A program made the translations under genes and the position numbers. DNA of 64,000 bases, from positions 1 through 64,000 of the forward strand of contig NZ_BCTP01000014.1 in assembly GCF_001571345.1 (NCBI RefSeq), read 5' to 3'. Below the pieces are notes generated by a model, which worked only from the letters and a program-made list of their open reading frames with translations, was not told where the DNA came from and did no database searches. Shown one piece after another: positions 18,312-27,536 of this stretch (position 1 is the stretch's first letter; each line of letters starts with the position of its first letter). The DNA is from Komagataeibacter xylinus NBRC 15237 (GTDB lineage: Bacteria > Pseudomonadota > Alphaproteobacteria > Acetobacterales > Acetobacteraceae).

Positions 18312-19556
18312 ATGCCCAAGAGTGAATTCCTCCGGGAAGCCGAAGCACGCGGCTTCATATTCCAGTGCACCGACATGGAGGCCCTCGACGCCGCCATGCA
18401 GGCCGGACCGGTGGGGGGCTATATCGGGTTCGATCCCACGGCGGACAGCCTGCACGTGGGCAGCCTGATCCAGATCATGATGCTGCGCCTGATGCACCGC
18501 CACGGCCACCGCCCGGTGGCCCTGGTGGGCGGCGGCACCGCGAAAATCGGCGACCCCTCCTTCCGCGAGGAAGCCCGCCAGCTCATGACGGCGGAAACCA
18601 TCGCCACGAACCTGCGCGGCGTGGAAGCCTGCCTGCGACAGTTCCTGCCACTGGGCACCGGCCCCACCGAACCGCTCCTGACCAATAATGCCGACTGGCT
18701 GGACAAACTCTCCTACATCGACCTTCTGCGCGATGTGGGCGTTCATTTTTCCATCAACCGCATGCTCTCGTTCGACTCGGTGCGCTCGCGGCTGGAGCGT
18801 GAGCAGGGACTGACCTTCCTGGAGTTCAATTACTCCATTCTCCAGTCCTATGACTTCCGTGAACTCAACCTCCGTCATGGCGTAACGCTCCAGATGGGGG
18901 GATCGGACCAGTGGGGCAACATCGTGTCGGGCATCGACCTGGTGCGCCGCATGAACGGGGCGCAGGTTTTCGGCCTCACAACGCCGCTGCTCACCACGAG
19001 TTCCGGCGCCAAGATGGGCAAGACGGCGCAGGGCGCGGTGTGGCTCTCGGCAAAGCGGCTGCCGGTGTTCGATTACTGGCAGTTCTGGCGCAATGTGGAG
19101 GATGCGGATGTGGGCCGCTTCCTCAAGCTGTTTACCGAACTGCCCATTGAGGAATGCGAGCGCCTGGCAGCCCTCGGCGGCGCCGGGATCAACGAGGCGA
19201 AAAAAGTGCTGGCCACCGAGGCCACGGCACTGTGCCACGGCCGTGCCGCCGCCGAGGAAGCCGCCGAGGCCGCCCGCCGCACCTTTGAGGAAGGCACCCT
19301 GACGGCCGACCTGCCCACCTCCACCGTGCCCGCGGCCGAACTGAGCGGGGGCATGCCTGCCTTCCGCCTGTTTGCCGAGGCTGGCCTTGCCAGCACCAAC
19401 GGCGAGGCCCGCCGCCTGATCCGTGGCAAGGGCGCACGGGTGAATGGCGTCGTGATCGAGGACGAGGCGCAGGTCATTACCAATGCCGACCTGGTTGAAG
19501 GCGCGGTCAAGCTCTCGGCCGGGCGCAAGCGCCACGTTCTGGTCAAGCCAGCCTGA
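18312..19556 (+). CDS. tyrS: Tyrosyl-tRNA synthetase
   Basis: This 414-residue class I synthetase has the HIGH-equivalent HVGS near residue 46, tyrosine-binding segments ([20 protein letters not shown]), KMSKS-equivalent KMGKT near 234, and a C-terminal S4 RNA-binding domain ([16 protein letters not shown]) near 365-390. Length is typical of bacterial TyrS. The start is ATG 18312 ([10 protein letters not shown]), since the open frame upstream (to 18246) is not family-like. Confidence 0.96.
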   Translation: MPKSEFLREAEARGFIFQCTDMEALDAAMQAGPVGGYIGFDPTADSLHVGSLIQIMMLRLMHRHGHRPVALVGGGTAKIGDPSFREEARQLMTAETIATNLRGVEACLRQFLPLGTGPTEPLLTNNADWLDKLSYIDLLRDVGVHFSINRMLSFDSVRSRLEREQGLTFLEFNYSILQSYDFRELNLRHGVTLQMGGSDQWGNIVSGIDLVRRMNGAQVFGLTTPLLTTSSGAKMGKTAQGAVWLSAKRLPVFDYWQFWRNVEDADVGRFLKLFTELPIEECERLAALGGAGINEAKKVLATEATALCHGRAAAEEAAEAARRTFEEGTLTADLPTSTVPAAELSGGMPAFRLFAEAGLASTNGEARRLIRGKGARVNGVVIEDEAQVITNADLVEGAVKLSAGRKRHVLVKPA

Positions 19557-19559
19557 GCC

Positions 19560-20039
19560 ATGGCGCGCAGGCCCGCACGCAAGGCAGCCCCGGCGCAACA
19601 GGCTGACCTGTTTGCGCCCGCTGCGCGCCCTGCGCCGCCACCTGCGCCTGCGCCACTGGCCGACCTGTCCGCACTGCCCCCTGTCGCACCCGAGTTATGG
19701 GCGCGGCTGGCCTACTCGAAATTCCGCGCCCGCTTTCACCTTGGGGCCAGGGAGCAGGCGTATCTGGCCAGCCGGGGCCTGCCTGAAGTCATGCGCCACG
19801 CAGCCGACTTCATCGCCACCCGCCTTGCCCCCGCGCAGCCCGCGCGTGATGGCAGGCAGACTCCATGGCGCGGGCACCCGGTGTTCATTGCCCAGCATGC
19901 CACCGGCACCTGCTGCCGGGGCTGTGTGGCCAAATGGCATGCCATACCGGAAGGCGAGAAGCTTGATGCTGCGCAGCAGGCCTACCTTCTGGCCGTGATC
20001 CAGGCATGGATCAGGCGCGATGGCAGCCAGCAATCATAA
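19560..20039 (+). CDS. DUF4186 family protein
   Basis: This 159-residue protein of unknown function has an Ala/Pro-rich N-terminal ~45 residues, then a conserved core: LWARLAYSKFRARFHLG, the HAADFIATRLAP segment, GHPVFIAQHATGTCCRGC with paired cysteines, and a final VIQAWIRRDG. The CCxxC and nearby His residues could bind a metal (inference). It starts three bases after the tyrS stop and so is probably co-transcribed with it. Confidence 0.85.
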   Translation: MARRPARKAAPAQQADLFAPAARPAPPPAPAPLADLSALPPVAPELWARLAYSKFRARFHLGAREQAYLASRGLPEVMRHAADFIATRLAPAQPARDGRQTPWRGHPVFIAQHATGTCCRGCVAKWHAIPEGEKLDAAQQAYLLAVIQAWIRRDGSQQS

Positions 20040-20040
20040 G

Positions 20041-20085
20041 CAAGTCTCTGGTAAAGCTTTTCCCCAAAAGCCTTGAACGGCGTCT
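20041..20085. repeat. Cruciform intergenic repeat, degenerate remnant (copy 4)
   Basis: The left arm and first hairpin are recognisable (CTGGTAAAGCTTTTCCCCAAAAGCCTTGAACGGCG), but the GCCGCC hairpin is lost. It lies between the convergent DUF4186 and Rieske genes. Confidence 0.6.
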
Positions 20086-20093
20086 GGCGACCG

Positions 20094-20441
20094 TTATCCG
20101 TCAACCCGCGCCCAGACTTCATCTTCGCTGATCCAGCTTTCATAGGCCTGCGGCATCGGCCCCGCCGCCTCCATGCGGCCACCGGGGGCCTGCGCATGGC
20201 CATCGGCGCCAAAGGTCCACATATGCAGCGGGCAGACGATGCGGCCATACAGCACGTATCCATCAGACAGGCGGGCGTTGCCGTGCGGGCAGCGGTCATC
20301 GATCACGGCGGGGCGGTCGCCCTCCACCATCCACACCACCACGGCCCGGCCTGCGCACATAACGCGCTGCGGGGCCTCGAGTGCTGCCGATACGGTGCAT
20401 AACGCGCGGGAACCCGATGGGGCCTGTTTCATTGAGTGCAT
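20094..20441 (-). CDS. Rieske 2Fe-2S domain protein
   Basis: The protein is 115 residues, essentially only the Rieske domain. The ligands are C-x-H (DDRCPHGNARL) near residue 47 and C-x2-H (IVCPLHMWTF) near 67. This is the size of nitrite-reductase small-subunit-like or dioxygenase-ferredoxin proteins. No oxygenase partner is adjacent, so the redox partner is unknown. The start is either ATG 20441 or 20432; the longer frame to 20480 is unlikely. Confidence 0.85.
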   Translation of the reverse strand: MHSMKQAPSGSRALCTVSAALEAPQRVMCAGRAVVVWMVEGDRPAVIDDRCPHGNARLSDGYVLYGRIVCPLHMWTFGADGHAQAPGGRMEAAGPMPQAYESWISEDEVWARVDG

Positions 20442-20561
20442 GCTCACGCTCCGCTGGTTTGCGGTTATCATTTTACGCACCGGGCGTGTGTCGTCTATCC
20501 TGCAGGGCAGTTTCCGCAGGCCTGCGGCACGCCGCCTGCCTTTTACAGGATATGATTACGC

Positions 20562-21809
20562 ATGGTTCTTTCCCCCCGGCATGAACATCTTCTGGACCGC
20601 CTGGCCGAAGTCGCCGTCCGCGTAGGCGTGAATGTCGCGCACGGGCAGCAGCTTCTCATCACGGCCCCGCTCGACGCCGTGCCGCTGGTGCGCCGCATTG
20701 CCGAGCACGCCTACAGGGCAGGCGCATCCCTGGTCACGCCGTTCTATTCCGATGACGTGACCACGCTGGCGCGCTTCCACCATGCGGCGGATGATACGCT
20801 CGACACCGCCGCCGACTGGCTGCACGAAGGCATGGCCAGCGCCTACCGCAAGGGGGCGGCGCGCATGGCCATTACCGGGGGCAACCCGGTGCTGCTGGCC
20901 AATGAGGATGCCGAGCGCGTCTCGCGCATTGGCCGCGCGGCCTCGAAGGCGGGGCGGCCCGCCATGGAACTGATCACGCGATTCGCCATCAACTGGAACA
21001 TCGTGGCCTTCGCCACCCCGGCCTGGGCGGCACAGGTCTTTCCCGGCGTGCCGGAGGCGGAAGCCGTCAGCCGCCTGTGGGATGCCATCTTCCAGGCATC
21101 ACGCGTGATGGTGGATGACCCGGTGGCGGAATGGAAAGCCCATAACGCCCACCTGCGCAAACGCGCCACGTGGCTGAATGAAAAACGCTTTGCCGCCCTG
21201 CACTTTACTGGCCCCGATACCGACCTGACCGTGGGCCTTGCCGATGGCCATGCCTGGGCGGGCGGCGCGGAACCCGCGGGCAACGGCATCGTGTGCAACC
21301 CCAACATTCCCACCGAGGAAGTGTTCACCACGCCGCATGCCCGCAAGGTCAGCGGCACGGTGCGGGCCACCAAGCCGCTGTTCCACCAGGGCACGCTGAT
21401 TGACGATATTGCCGTGCGCTTTGAAGAGGGGCGCATTGTCGAGGCCCATGCCAGCAGCGGGCTTGACGTGCTCAACCGCATTCTCGACACCGATGAGGGC
21501 GCGCGCCGCCTTGGTGAAGTGGCCCTCGTGCCCGCCTCCTCGCCCATCTCGGCAAGCGGCATCCTGTTCCGCAACACCCTGTTTGACGAGAATGCGGCCA
21601 GCCACATTGCCCTTGGCCAGTCCTACGCCAAGTGCATGCTCGATACCGACAGCCTGACCGAAGCCCATCTGGCCGAACAGGGTGCCAATACCAGCTTCAT
21701 CCATATTGACTGGATGATCGGGTCCAGCAAGATCGATGTCGACGCCATCAACCACGATGGCACACGCGAACCCCTGATGAGACAGGGCGAATGGAGCAAC
21801 CAGCCATGA
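20562..21809 (+). CDS. M29-family aminopeptidase (AmpS/T-like metallopeptidase)
   Basis: This 415-residue protein matches the thermophilic metalloprotease M29 family throughout. The catalytic Glu is in NIPTEEVFTTPHARKVSG (usual NxPxGEVFTxP motif), with DIAVRFEEGRI, LGEVALVP and a histidine-containing C-terminal segment (FIHIDWMIGS) carrying further metal ligands. It is a cytosolic dinuclear-metal aminopeptidase (family knowledge). Its TGA overlaps the ATG of the next gene by four bases. Confidence 0.92.
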   Translation: MVLSPRHEHLLDRLAEVAVRVGVNVAHGQQLLITAPLDAVPLVRRIAEHAYRAGASLVTPFYSDDVTTLARFHHAADDTLDTAADWLHEGMASAYRKGAARMAITGGNPVLLANEDAERVSRIGRAASKAGRPAMELITRFAINWNIVAFATPAWAAQVFPGVPEAEAVSRLWDAIFQASRVMVDDPVAEWKAHNAHLRKRATWLNEKRFAALHFTGPDTDLTVGLADGHAWAGGAEPAGNGIVCNPNIPTEEVFTTPHARKVSGTVRATKPLFHQGTLIDDIAVRFEEGRIVEAHASSGLDVLNRILDTDEGARRLGEVALVPASSPISASGILFRNTLFDENAASHIALGQSYAKCMLDTDSLTEAHLAEQGANTSFIHIDWMIGSSKIDVDAINHDGTREPLMRQGEWSNQP

Positions 21810-22363
21810 CCGCTTCCTTCCTGCGCCGCACCCTTGCCGCCAGCGCCTGCACGCTTGCGCTGGCCACCGGCCTGATGGCCGTGCGCCCGGCCCTGGCCCA
21901 GCAGCCGATGCAGCAGAGCACCACCGAGCAGGCCCAGCCGACGCCTGCCCAGCAGGCCGCCATTGCCCGTGACATGAAAACGGTGGCGGAATACAGGCTG
22001 CCCAAGGATTTCTTCACCCGCATGATGCCGGTGATCGAGCAGATCCGCCAGTCGCGCATCTCCCCGCCCGAGACACCCAACATGTCGCTTGAGGAAACGA
22101 TCAAGCGCACCGAGGCCATGCCCGCGCTCCAGCCCATTCTGGAGCATTATCACATGAGCGCGCGTGAGTTCGTGATGGGCATCACCACCTTTGGCCTGAC
22201 CAGCGCCGTGATGCAGCACCCGGCCCAGGACAGCAGGAACATGCCAACGCTGAACCCCGATAACGTCAAGCTGCTCCAGTCGCATCAGGCCCAGACGCAG
22301 GCGCTGATCCAGGCGATGGGCGGCAGCGAGGGGGAAGCCCAGCAGCCCGGCACGCCCCAATAA
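21806..22363 (+). CDS. Secreted protein of unknown function
   Basis: The protein is 185 residues. A clear Sec signal peptide (hydrophobic LAASACTLALATGLMAV, then ALA) is followed by a Gln-rich linker (QQPMQQ...QAQPTPAQQAAI) and a helical domain with repeated phrases such as LPKDFFTRMMPVIEQIRQS and MPALQPILEHYHMSAREFVMG. I do not recognise the family. The ATG overlaps the upstream aminopeptidase stop, so the two are coupled. It is probably periplasmic. Confidence 0.75.
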   Translation: MTASFLRRTLAASACTLALATGLMAVRPALAQQPMQQSTTEQAQPTPAQQAAIARDMKTVAEYRLPKDFFTRMMPVIEQIRQSRISPPETPNMSLEETIKRTEAMPALQPILEHYHMSAREFVMGITTFGLTSAVMQHPAQDSRNMPTLNPDNVKLLQSHQAQTQALIQAMGGSEGEAQQPGTPQ

Positions 22364-22381
22364 AATACTGAAAAAGAATAT

Positions 22382-22460
22382 AAAGTTTTTGGGTGCCGCC
22401 TTTTTTCAAAAAGGCGGCGTTCCTTGAAGCTTTAAAAAAAAAGCTTCACCCAAAACTTTT
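22382..22460. repeat. Cruciform intergenic repeat (copy 5)
   Basis: A complete copy in inverted orientation relative to copy 2: the GCCGCC hairpin comes first, then a GAAGCTTTAAAAAAAAAGCTTC hairpin with a slightly altered loop. It lies between the convergent secreted-protein and GT4 genes. Confidence 0.9.
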
Positions 22461-22462
22461 GA

Positions 22463-23584
22463 TCAGTCAGGCCTGCCCGTAAGCAATGCCGTAACCCGGG
22501 CCATGACAGCCGCCTGCGTATACCGCGCAAGGGCGCGGGCCCGCCCGGCTGCGCCCATGCGTTCGCGCAGGGTCGCATCCTGCACCAGCCGCCCAAGGGC
22601 ACTGGCCAGCGCGGCGGCATTGCCGGGGGCGACCAGCAGCCCGGTCTCCCCCGCCACGACCTGCTCACGCGGGCCGCGAATGGTTGTGCTGACAACCGGC
22701 AGGCCGCACAGCATGGCCTCGATCACGCTCATCGGCAGCCCCTCGAAATGGCTGGGCAGGGTAAAGATATCCGCCGCCGCCATCAGGGCCGCCACGTCCT
22801 CGCGGTAGCCCAGAAAAACCAGCCGCGCCCCCAGCCTTGCACGGGCCGCCGCAAAACAGGCCGCAAGGTCCGCGCCCCGGTCGCTCGGCAGGCGTTCCCC
22901 CACGATCCACAGCACCGCGTTATCGGGCACGCGCTCCATCGCCGCCAGCAGTTCGGGGTAGCCCTTGGCGCGCACCAGCCTTGATACGGCCAGGATGACC
23001 ACCTGCCCTTCCCTCACGCCCAGCGCCGCGCGCAGCCGGGCGCGGGCCTGCGGGTCAGGGTGGAAGGTGGCCGGGTCACGCCCGTTGCCAATGGCGGTGG
23101 CGTGGCGGTGAATGCCCAGCCTGCGGGCATCGCGCGCTTCTTCCTCCGATACGGTGAGGTAGATGTCGGTCACGCGCCCGGCCAGCCATTCCAGCACCAG
23201 CGCCGCAACGCGCCGCACCCTTGAGCCGGGCTGGTTGAACAGAAAGCCGTGGCAGGTATAGGCAATGCGCGGCACCCCGCACCACCGGGCGGCGAACCGC
23301 GCCAGCAGGCCGCTTATGGGCATGTGGGCATGCACCATGTCAGGCTTTTCCGCCCGGATGACACGCACCAGCGCCCGCCATGCCCGCCACTGCGCCCGTG
23401 GCGAGAGCGTGCGCGACATGGGCACGCACACAACCCGCAGTCCATCGGCACGCATTTGCGCCAGCAATGGCCCATCGGCGCATACGCCCGCAACCTCATG
23501 CCCTTCGGCCCGCAGCGCCTGCATGAGGGGAAAGAGAAACTGCCGCATCGAGAAATCGACATTCGTGATTTCAAGAATCTTCAT
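22463..23584 (-). CDS. Glycosyltransferase, GT4 family
   Basis: The protein is 373 residues. The N-terminus reads MKILEITNVDFSMRQFLFPLMQAL, and the donor half has VVILAVSRLVRAKGYPELLAAM and the E-x7-E motif FEGLPMSVIEAMLCGLPVVST, followed by RGPREQVVAGETG. This resembles EPS/LPS N-acetylhexosaminyl or galactosyl transferases, but the substrate cannot be fixed. Its ATG overlaps the heparinase-like gene's stop by four bases, so the two are translated together. Confidence 0.9.
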   Translation of the reverse strand: MKILEITNVDFSMRQFLFPLMQALRAEGHEVAGVCADGPLLAQMRADGLRVVCVPMSRTLSPRAQWRAWRALVRVIRAEKPDMVHAHMPISGLLARFAARWCGVPRIAYTCHGFLFNQPGSRVRRVAALVLEWLAGRVTDIYLTVSEEEARDARRLGIHRHATAIGNGRDPATFHPDPQARARLRAALGVREGQVVILAVSRLVRAKGYPELLAAMERVPDNAVLWIVGERLPSDRGADLAACFAAARARLGARLVFLGYREDVAALMAAADIFTLPSHFEGLPMSVIEAMLCGLPVVSTTIRGPREQVVAGETGLLVAPGNAAALASALGRLVQDATLRERMGAAGRARALARYTQAAVMARVTALLTGRPD

Positions 23585-25278
23585 GTCAGCAGCAGCAGTT
23601 TCTCACGCTTCAGCCCCCAGCGCACCACCTGCCGGATCTTGCCTGGCGGCACATCGCCAAGCGGCGTGCTGCCCTGTGGCGGCGGGGCCGCGGGCTCCAC
23701 GCCAGCCTCCTGCCCGCCTTCCGCCATCCTTGCCGCCGGTTCCACCTGCACCACAAGCTGAAGCGTGCGACACGGCACCTGCCCGCCGGAATAGACGCTC
23801 TCCTCGATCGAGACCACGCCGCCTTCCGCACGGAAGCGCCAGTGCTGCTCGCCAGCGGAAAGCAGGATGGAACCATCAAGCGCATCGACTGCCGTAACCG
23901 ACGGGTGCAGGTGCAGCCGCAGCGCGAAGGCCAGTTCGCGCTCGCCCTCCAGCGTTTCCTCGCCGCGCAGGACCTCGCCATCGGCCGAAAGGTAAAGCCT
24001 GCGGTAATACGTCGCCCCGGCGGAGGCATGGTAGCCATCATGCGACAGGTTGAGCCAGTGCGCCCCTTCGGCCACGGCGTGCTCCACCCCCACATGGGTG
24101 GGGCGGCGGCGAACGGTGCCATCCTCGCCAAATTCGGCGGATGACATGCCCTCCACCGTCACGACCGCGTGCGCCGCCGTCTGCCGCAGGGCGTCCTTCC
24201 ATGCGGGCAGCACGCCGCCCCCGCAATTGACGATCAGACGCTGACGCGCGCACGAGAACTCGAACGACAGCGTGCCCGCATGCGCATTGTGGTCAAACGG
24301 GGCCGGGGCGGGAATGCCCGCATCAACCAGAAGCAGCGAGCGCACGGCCTGCATGCGCACGAACCCGCCATCGGGCATGACACTGGCCACGACCCGCGTG
24401 CGCGTGGCCTGCGACAGCACCATGTCAATCAGGGCAGCACTGCGCTCATGGCTGCCATTGAACAGCGCCAGCCCCCCGTCGCCATGGCGCATGGCGCGCA
24501 GCACCGGGCTCATCTTGTCCAGCGCCAGGGCTACTGAATGCGGCAGCGCGTGCTGCACCGCCTGCATCATGGCCCGCATCTCGGCCAACTCGCGCAGGGC
24601 GCGCAACTGCACCTCCGGGCTGCGCTCGATGTGCCAGCCATCGGGCAGGACCTGGCTTTCCACCACGTTGTCGATATAGCGGCGGTAGCGGGTCAGGAAC
24701 CCGGTATATTCCGGCATGGCCACGGCCACGGCCAGCAGCCCCTTGAGTGCCGCCAGTCCCTGCCAGCCCGGCTGCTCGGGCGGCATGAGGGCGGCGATCA
24801 TGCGCCCTTCCACCAGAATGCGGGCCATGAGGCGCTGGCGGAACGCATCGCTGGCGGAGGCGGCAAAGAAATCATAATGCCCCAGCCACGCCGCGACCCG
24901 CGCGCCGATCACCCCGCATTCAAGCGCCATCGGGCTTTGGGAGGGATGGTGCAACCAGTCATCCACCAGCGCGCGCGCCTTGAGCCGCGCGGCATCGGTG
25001 CCCACGGCGCGCAGGTCGCGCAGCCAGCGAAAGCTGAGCAGCCCTTCACGGAAGGCAGGCTCGAATGCCGGGTCATCCCACTGCCCCGGCCCTACGGGGT
25101 GGGTATAGCCCGCCCATGTCAGGCTGCCACGCGCAAGCCTGGCGCCCGCGGTGGTATTGCCCGGCCACAGGTCGCGCACGTTGTGAACGGGGGCGGCAGG
25201 CAGGTACCTGCCATCACCCAGAAGCGGAAGGCGCGCAAAGGAGACGCGCACGACGCGCGCGAAGCGGGTCAGTGCCAT
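23581..25278 (-). CDS. Heparinase II/III-like protein
   Basis: The protein is 565 residues. The N-terminal part is an alpha-helical toroid domain with WPGNTTAGARLARG and SFRWLRDLRA. The C-terminal part is a beta-sheet domain with SFEFSCARQRLIVNCGGG and the metal/catalytic-type HWLNLSHDGY and HASAGATYYRRLYLS stretches. No signal peptide is visible with start ATG 25278. The family includes polysaccharide lyases, but cytosolic members next to rpe and rsmB in alphaproteobacteria have no known substrate. The usual purH neighbour is absent here and replaced by a GT4 gene. Confidence 0.85.
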   Translation of the reverse strand: MALTRFARVVRVSFARLPLLGDGRYLPAAPVHNVRDLWPGNTTAGARLARGSLTWAGYTHPVGPGQWDDPAFEPAFREGLLSFRWLRDLRAVGTDAARLKARALVDDWLHHPSQSPMALECGVIGARVAAWLGHYDFFAASASDAFRQRLMARILVEGRMIAALMPPEQPGWQGLAALKGLLAVAVAMPEYTGFLTRYRRYIDNVVESQVLPDGWHIERSPEVQLRALRELAEMRAMMQAVQHALPHSVALALDKMSPVLRAMRHGDGGLALFNGSHERSAALIDMVLSQATRTRVVASVMPDGGFVRMQAVRSLLLVDAGIPAPAPFDHNAHAGTLSFEFSCARQRLIVNCGGGVLPAWKDALRQTAAHAVVTVEGMSSAEFGEDGTVRRRPTHVGVEHAVAEGAHWLNLSHDGYHASAGATYYRRLYLSADGEVLRGEETLEGERELAFALRLHLHPSVTAVDALDGSILLSAGEQHWRFRAEGGVVSIEESVYSGGQVPCRTLQLVVQVEPAARMAEGGQEAGVEPAAPPPQGSTPLGDVPPGKIRQVVRWGLKREKLLLLT

Positions 25279-25318
25279 GGGCACCCACCACCACCATGAT
25301 GGATCGGCAAGCCCTGCC

Positions 25319-25996
25319 TCACGCCGGGCTATGCGCCCCGCTGCGCAGGGCCGCGATGGCGGCACCGTAATCGGGCTGCCCATAGACGGACGTGCCCGCA
25401 ACCAGCACGTCAGCGCCTGCGGCAACGGCCAGCGGCGCGGTTTCAGCGGTGATGCCGCCATCCACGCCAATGCGGATGTCGCGCCCGGTGGCATCAGCCA
25501 TGCGGCGCAGGGTCTCGATCTTGCGGAGCTGGCTGGTCAGGAATTTCTGGCCGCCAAAACCGGGGTTGACGGTCATGACAAGGATCATGTCCACCAAGTC
25601 GAGCACCTCGCCCACCGCCTCGGGCGGGGTGGCGGGGCAGATGGCAACGCCCGGCTTGACGCCATGATCGCGCACATGCTGCAGCGAGCGGTGCGTATGC
25701 GGCCCGGCCTCGACATGCAGGTGGATATGATCGGCCCCCGCCCTGGCGAAGGCTTCGATATAGGGATCGACCGGCGCGATCATGAGATGCACGTCAAACG
25801 GGAGCTTTGATGTGGGGCGCAGGGCCTTGATCAGTTGCGGACCCATGGAGAGGTTGGGCACGAAATGCCCGTCCATCACATCAAGATGCAGCCAGTCGGC
25901 GCCAGCGGTTTCAACCGCGGCGACTTCCTCCGCCGCGCGTGAAAAATCCGCAGCCAGCAGGCTCGGCGCGATAAGGGGGGTGTTCAGAGCAGCCAT
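25319..25996 (-). CDS. rpe: Ribulose-phosphate 3-epimerase
   Basis: This 225-residue TIM-barrel enzyme interconverts ribulose-5-P and xylulose-5-P in the pentose phosphate pathway. It begins IAPSLLAADFSR, has WLHLDVMDGHFVPNLSMGP (metal-binding His and catalytic Asp), the second metal site in FDVHLMI, MTVNPGFGGQKF, and the phosphate-binding VDGGI and VAGTSVYG loops. All active-site residues are present. It sits between rsmB and the heparinase-like gene on the same strand. Confidence 0.96.
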   Translation of the reverse strand: MAALNTPLIAPSLLAADFSRAAEEVAAVETAGADWLHLDVMDGHFVPNLSMGPQLIKALRPTSKLPFDVHLMIAPVDPYIEAFARAGADHIHLHVEAGPHTHRSLQHVRDHGVKPGVAICPATPPEAVGEVLDLVDMILVMTVNPGFGGQKFLTSQLRKIETLRRMADATGRDIRIGVDGGITAETAPLAVAAGADVLVAGTSVYGQPDYGAAIAALRSGAHSPA

Positions 25997-26090
25997 CCCT
26001 GTTTTTTAACAGAAATCCCTGCCCGACGCCAACCTTTCATCACACTTCCCCCGGTAATGTGTCCGCCTGCCCGCGGGGCCGCAGCCTCTC

Positions 26091-27449
26091 TCACCCCCGG
26101 CGGAAGCGCGCGGCAAAGAAGCCATCCATGCCGCCCCGATCAGCCAGCATGCCCGGATGGGTGCGCAGCCAGCCCTCCGGCGTGCGGGCTTGGGGCAGGA
26201 AGGCCAGTTCCTCGGGCGTGAACGGATCGGGGACCAGGCCCATGGCCTGCGCCGCGCGGGCGCGCTGCTCGCCTTCCTCGGGCTGGAGCGAGCACACGGC
26301 ATAGACGAGCCGCCCGCCGAGGCGCAGCATGTCGCGGGCGGCGGCGAGCAGGCGGTCCTGCCCTTCGGTCATGGTGGCGATGTCACGCGGGCGCTTGATC
26401 CACATGGCATCGGGGTGGCGGCGGATGGTGCCGGTGGCCGAGCACGGCGCATCGAGCAGGATGGCGTCAAGCGGGGCCTCGGGCCTCCAGGTGGCGGCAT
26501 CGGCGTGGATCACCTTCACGTCCGCCAGCCCCAGCCGGGCGAGGTTGGCGCGCAGGCGCTCAAGGCGGCGGCCCTCGCGCTCGATGGCGAATACCTCCGC
26601 CCCCGCGCAGGCCAGTTGCGCGGTCTTGCCGCCAGGGGCCGCGCACAGATCGGCCACGCGCTCGCCTGCCGTCACGTTGAGCAGGCGGGCGGGCAGCGTT
26701 GCCGCCATGTCCTGCACCCAGAAAGCGCCTTCGGCAAAGCCGGGCAGTTCGGCCACCTTGACCGTGCCCGCCGCGAAACGCACGCTGCCGTTGGGCATGA
26801 CCTCGCCGCCGGGCGGGGCATCGCAGCCGGGCCTGATGGTCAGGTCGAGCGGCGGCTCATGGCCCAGCGCACCCGCGATGGGGCGGACCAGCCTGCCCCA
26901 GGACTGCCACAGCCACGCCGGCACATCGAGCCGGGGCTGGTCCAGCCCCTCAAGCGCTTCGACGCCCCCAGCCGCCACCCGGCGCAGCACGGCATTGACC
27001 AGCCCTGCAAACGGCACCAGCCCCCGCCTGCGCGCCAGCGCCACCGAGGTGGCCACGGCGGCATGCGGCGGCGTGTCAAGAAACAGCAGTTGCGCCACGC
27101 CAATGAGCAGCACCACGCGCACCGGCTCGGGCGGCTCGCGCTTGAGGAAGGGGGAAAGCACCTCGTTTGCCGTGCCCATGTGGCGCAGCACGGTGGCGGC
27201 CAGCCGGTGGGCGGCGGCGCGGTCGCGCGGTTCGGCGGTGCGGGCGGCGGCGGAATGCTCGAGCGAGGTATCGAGCATGCGGCGATGGACGATCACCCCT
27301 TCAACGATATCGAAGGCAATGTCGCGCGTGGGGTCAGGGGCAACCTTGCCGCCACGCCGGTCGGGGCGACCCGCGCGATTGCGACGCCCATCGGGGCGGG
27401 CATCAGGGCGGCCATCGGGGCGGGACGACGGGGATGGGGGAGACTTCAT
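26091..27449 (-). CDS. rsmB: 16S rRNA m5C967 methyltransferase RsmB/Fmu
   Basis: The protein is 452 residues. It has an N-terminal Arg/Asp/Gly/Pro-rich extension of ~30 residues with repeated RPDGRPDARPDGR units, then a NusB-like RNA-binding domain, and then a SAM methyltransferase domain with VADLCAAPGGKTAQLA. The two catalytic cysteines are seen in LLDAPCSATGTIRRHPD near 333 and YAVCSLQPEEGE near 385. The basic extension is unusual and may add rRNA affinity (inference). Confidence 0.94.
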   Translation of the reverse strand: MKSPPSPSSRPDGRPDARPDGRRNRAGRPDRRGGKVAPDPTRDIAFDIVEGVIVHRRMLDTSLEHSAAARTAEPRDRAAAHRLAATVLRHMGTANEVLSPFLKREPPEPVRVVLLIGVAQLLFLDTPPHAAVATSVALARRRGLVPFAGLVNAVLRRVAAGGVEALEGLDQPRLDVPAWLWQSWGRLVRPIAGALGHEPPLDLTIRPGCDAPPGGEVMPNGSVRFAAGTVKVAELPGFAEGAFWVQDMAATLPARLLNVTAGERVADLCAAPGGKTAQLACAGAEVFAIEREGRRLERLRANLARLGLADVKVIHADAATWRPEAPLDAILLDAPCSATGTIRRHPDAMWIKRPRDIATMTEGQDRLLAAARDMLRLGGRLVYAVCSLQPEEGEQRARAAQAMGLVPDPFTPEELAFLPQARTPEGWLRTHPGMLADRGGMDGFFAARFRRG

Positions 27450-27536
27450 GTAATCCTGACCTGCAAATGCGGCACTTCACGGCGCGACGGCGCCTGGGGG
27501 CTTGACCGGGCCGCTATTCATGCCAAGCCTAGGGCC

